Assembly (NCBI GenBank): GCA_963752815.1
Contig: CAVVZI010000021.1
Location: forward strand, 248,001-312,000
Reading direction: 5' to 3'
DNA from: Sva-07 sp963752815
Lineage (GTDB): Bacteria > Actinomycetota > Acidimicrobiia > Acidimicrobiales > Ilumatobacteraceae
Length of the DNA: 64,000 nucleotides
The notes below the pieces were generated by a model that did not search any database, was not told the DNA's origin, and saw only the letters and a program-made list of their open reading frames with translations. How positions within the stretch are numbered: position 1 is the first letter of the stretch; each line of letters begins with the position of its first letter. The position numbers and the translations under genes are program-made. This document shows positions 63,573 to 64,000 of the stretch, in pieces.

Positions 63573-63627
63573 AGAAGCCCTGAGGAACCGTTGACGAATC
63601 CGTCAGGAACCTTTGAGGAACCTTGGA
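63562..63627 (+). promoter_or_regulatory. Six 11-bp direct repeats, SARP-operator-like, ahead of the FAD monooxygenase gene
   Basis: Abutting units AGAAACCCTGA, AGAAGCCCTGA, GGAACCGTTGA, CGAATCCGTCA, GGAACCTTTGA and GGAACCTTGGA, consensus GGAACCYTTGA. They begin inside the SARP stop codon and end about 100 bp before GTG 63730. Matching repeats lie at 55828-55860. Confidence 0.82.
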
Positions 63628-63729
63628 GAGGGTCGACGGTCGTCGTCGTGATCCGCGCCCCCGGCCGACCGTTATTGTCGAGGGGCCGCTCGGCGCTCCG
63701 CTGCGTGGTGTCGCCGGAGGGGGCGGAGT

Positions 63730-64000
63730 GTGCAGACGCGAGATGTGGTGATCGTGGGAGGCGGCATCGCCGGATCGGCGATCGCCACGGCGTTGGCACC
63801 GGCAGGGCTGGACGTGCTGGTGCTCGAGCGCCAGGTGCAGTATCGGGACCGGGTGCGCGGCGAGTTCCTGCAGCCCTGGGGCGTCGCTGAGGCACGACGG
63901 CTCGGCGTGGAAGACGCACTCCTCGGTGCCGGTGGCGGCTACACGACCGGTTTGGCCACCTACGGCGAAGACGTCGACCCGGAAGTCGCGGCCGCCAATG
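63730..64000 (+). CDS. FAD-dependent monooxygenase/oxidoreductase, 3' end beyond the window
   Basis: The first 90 residues: FAD-binding GxGxxG motif DVVIVGGGIAGSAIATALAPAGLDVLVLER, then VRGEFLQPWGVAEARRLGVEDALL, as in PHBH-type aromatic hydroxylases, halogenases and geranylgeranyl reductases. It starts at GTG 63730 with GGAGG upstream. Lying just after the SARP repeats it is the likely SARP target; a tailoring hydroxylase of a secondary metabolite or an aromatic monooxygenase are both possible. Confidence 0.8.
   Translation, partial: MQTRDVVIVGGGIAGSAIATALAPAGLDVLVLERQVQYRDRVRGEFLQPWGVAEARRLGVEDALLGAGGGYTTGLATYGEDVDPEVAAAN

Overview
High-GC (roughly two-thirds G+C) chromosomal DNA of an actinobacterium. 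The SARP-type and IclR/LuxR regulators, DUF222-HNH protein, lipoprotein-type ABC binding proteins, and above all a secreted protein ending in three 'VLDTR' domains fit Acidimicrobiia of the Ilumatobacter kind. That placement is inference, not proven. Almost every gene is catabolic or regulatory. No rRNA, tRNA, CRISPR or insertion sequence was seen.

Layout. (1) 1-6.8 kb: end of an MFS/cyclic-nucleotide-binding protein, a hydroxyquinol 1,2-dioxygenase/MetE-like pair, an isochorismatase-family hydrolase bracketed by two ~52-54 bp perfect palindromes, a CoxE-like VWA protein and a PcpA-like hydroquinone dioxygenase. (2) 7.1-12.1 kb: a branched-chain-amino-acid-type (probably aromatic acid) ABC importer with LivM fused to LivG. 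(3) 12.1-22.1 kb: an alcohol dehydrogenase and IclR regulator divergent from an operon for two-subunit hydroquinone 1,2-dioxygenase, 3-oxoadipate CoA-transferase, maleylacetate reductase, thiolase and accessory enzymes. With region 1 this makes a nearly complete route from hydroquinone/hydroxyquinol through maleylacetate and 3-oxoadipate to succinyl-CoA and acetyl-CoA. (4) 22.1-23.6 kb: broken DUF222-HNH gene. (5) 23.7-29.5 kb, minus strand: tightly coupled operon FAH hydrolase-MarR-P450-LigA-LigB-LigU-LigI (protocatechuate/gallate meta-cleavage). (6) 29.5-33.1 kb, plus strand, divergent from it: HpaF-HpaE-HpaH-HpaI, the homoprotocatechuate lower pathway. (7) 33.1-35.1 kb: Rieske oxygenase of the vanillate demethylase type and a second IclR regulator. 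(8) 35.4-44.1 kb: sugar-type ABC importer followed by crotonase, acetoacetyl-CoA synthetase, 3-hydroxyacyl-CoA dehydrogenase and amidohydrolase. (9) 44-51 kb: RpiB-like and VOC proteins, then a divergent pair of very large regulators (LuxR-LAL and cyclase-AAA). (10) 51-55.8 kb: PNPOx-like flavoprotein, cobalamin-type radical SAM enzyme, two methyltransferases, PhzF. (11) 55.8-64 kb: a giant secreted animal-type heme peroxidase with RTX repeats, a kinase-like protein, a SARP regulator and the start of a FAD monooxygenase. The peroxidase and monooxygenase genes are both preceded by the same 11-bp-periodic direct repeats expected of SARP operators, which is the most promising undescribed system here.

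Caveats. At least a dozen otherwise well conserved genes are split by single-base insertions or deletions, often next to short homopolymers. I read most of these as assembly or sequencing indels, not true pseudogenes, and the affected genes are annotated over their full span. Damage is far denser in the 55.97-61.66 kb peroxidase gene. All functions are assigned by reading protein motifs. No database search was possible.
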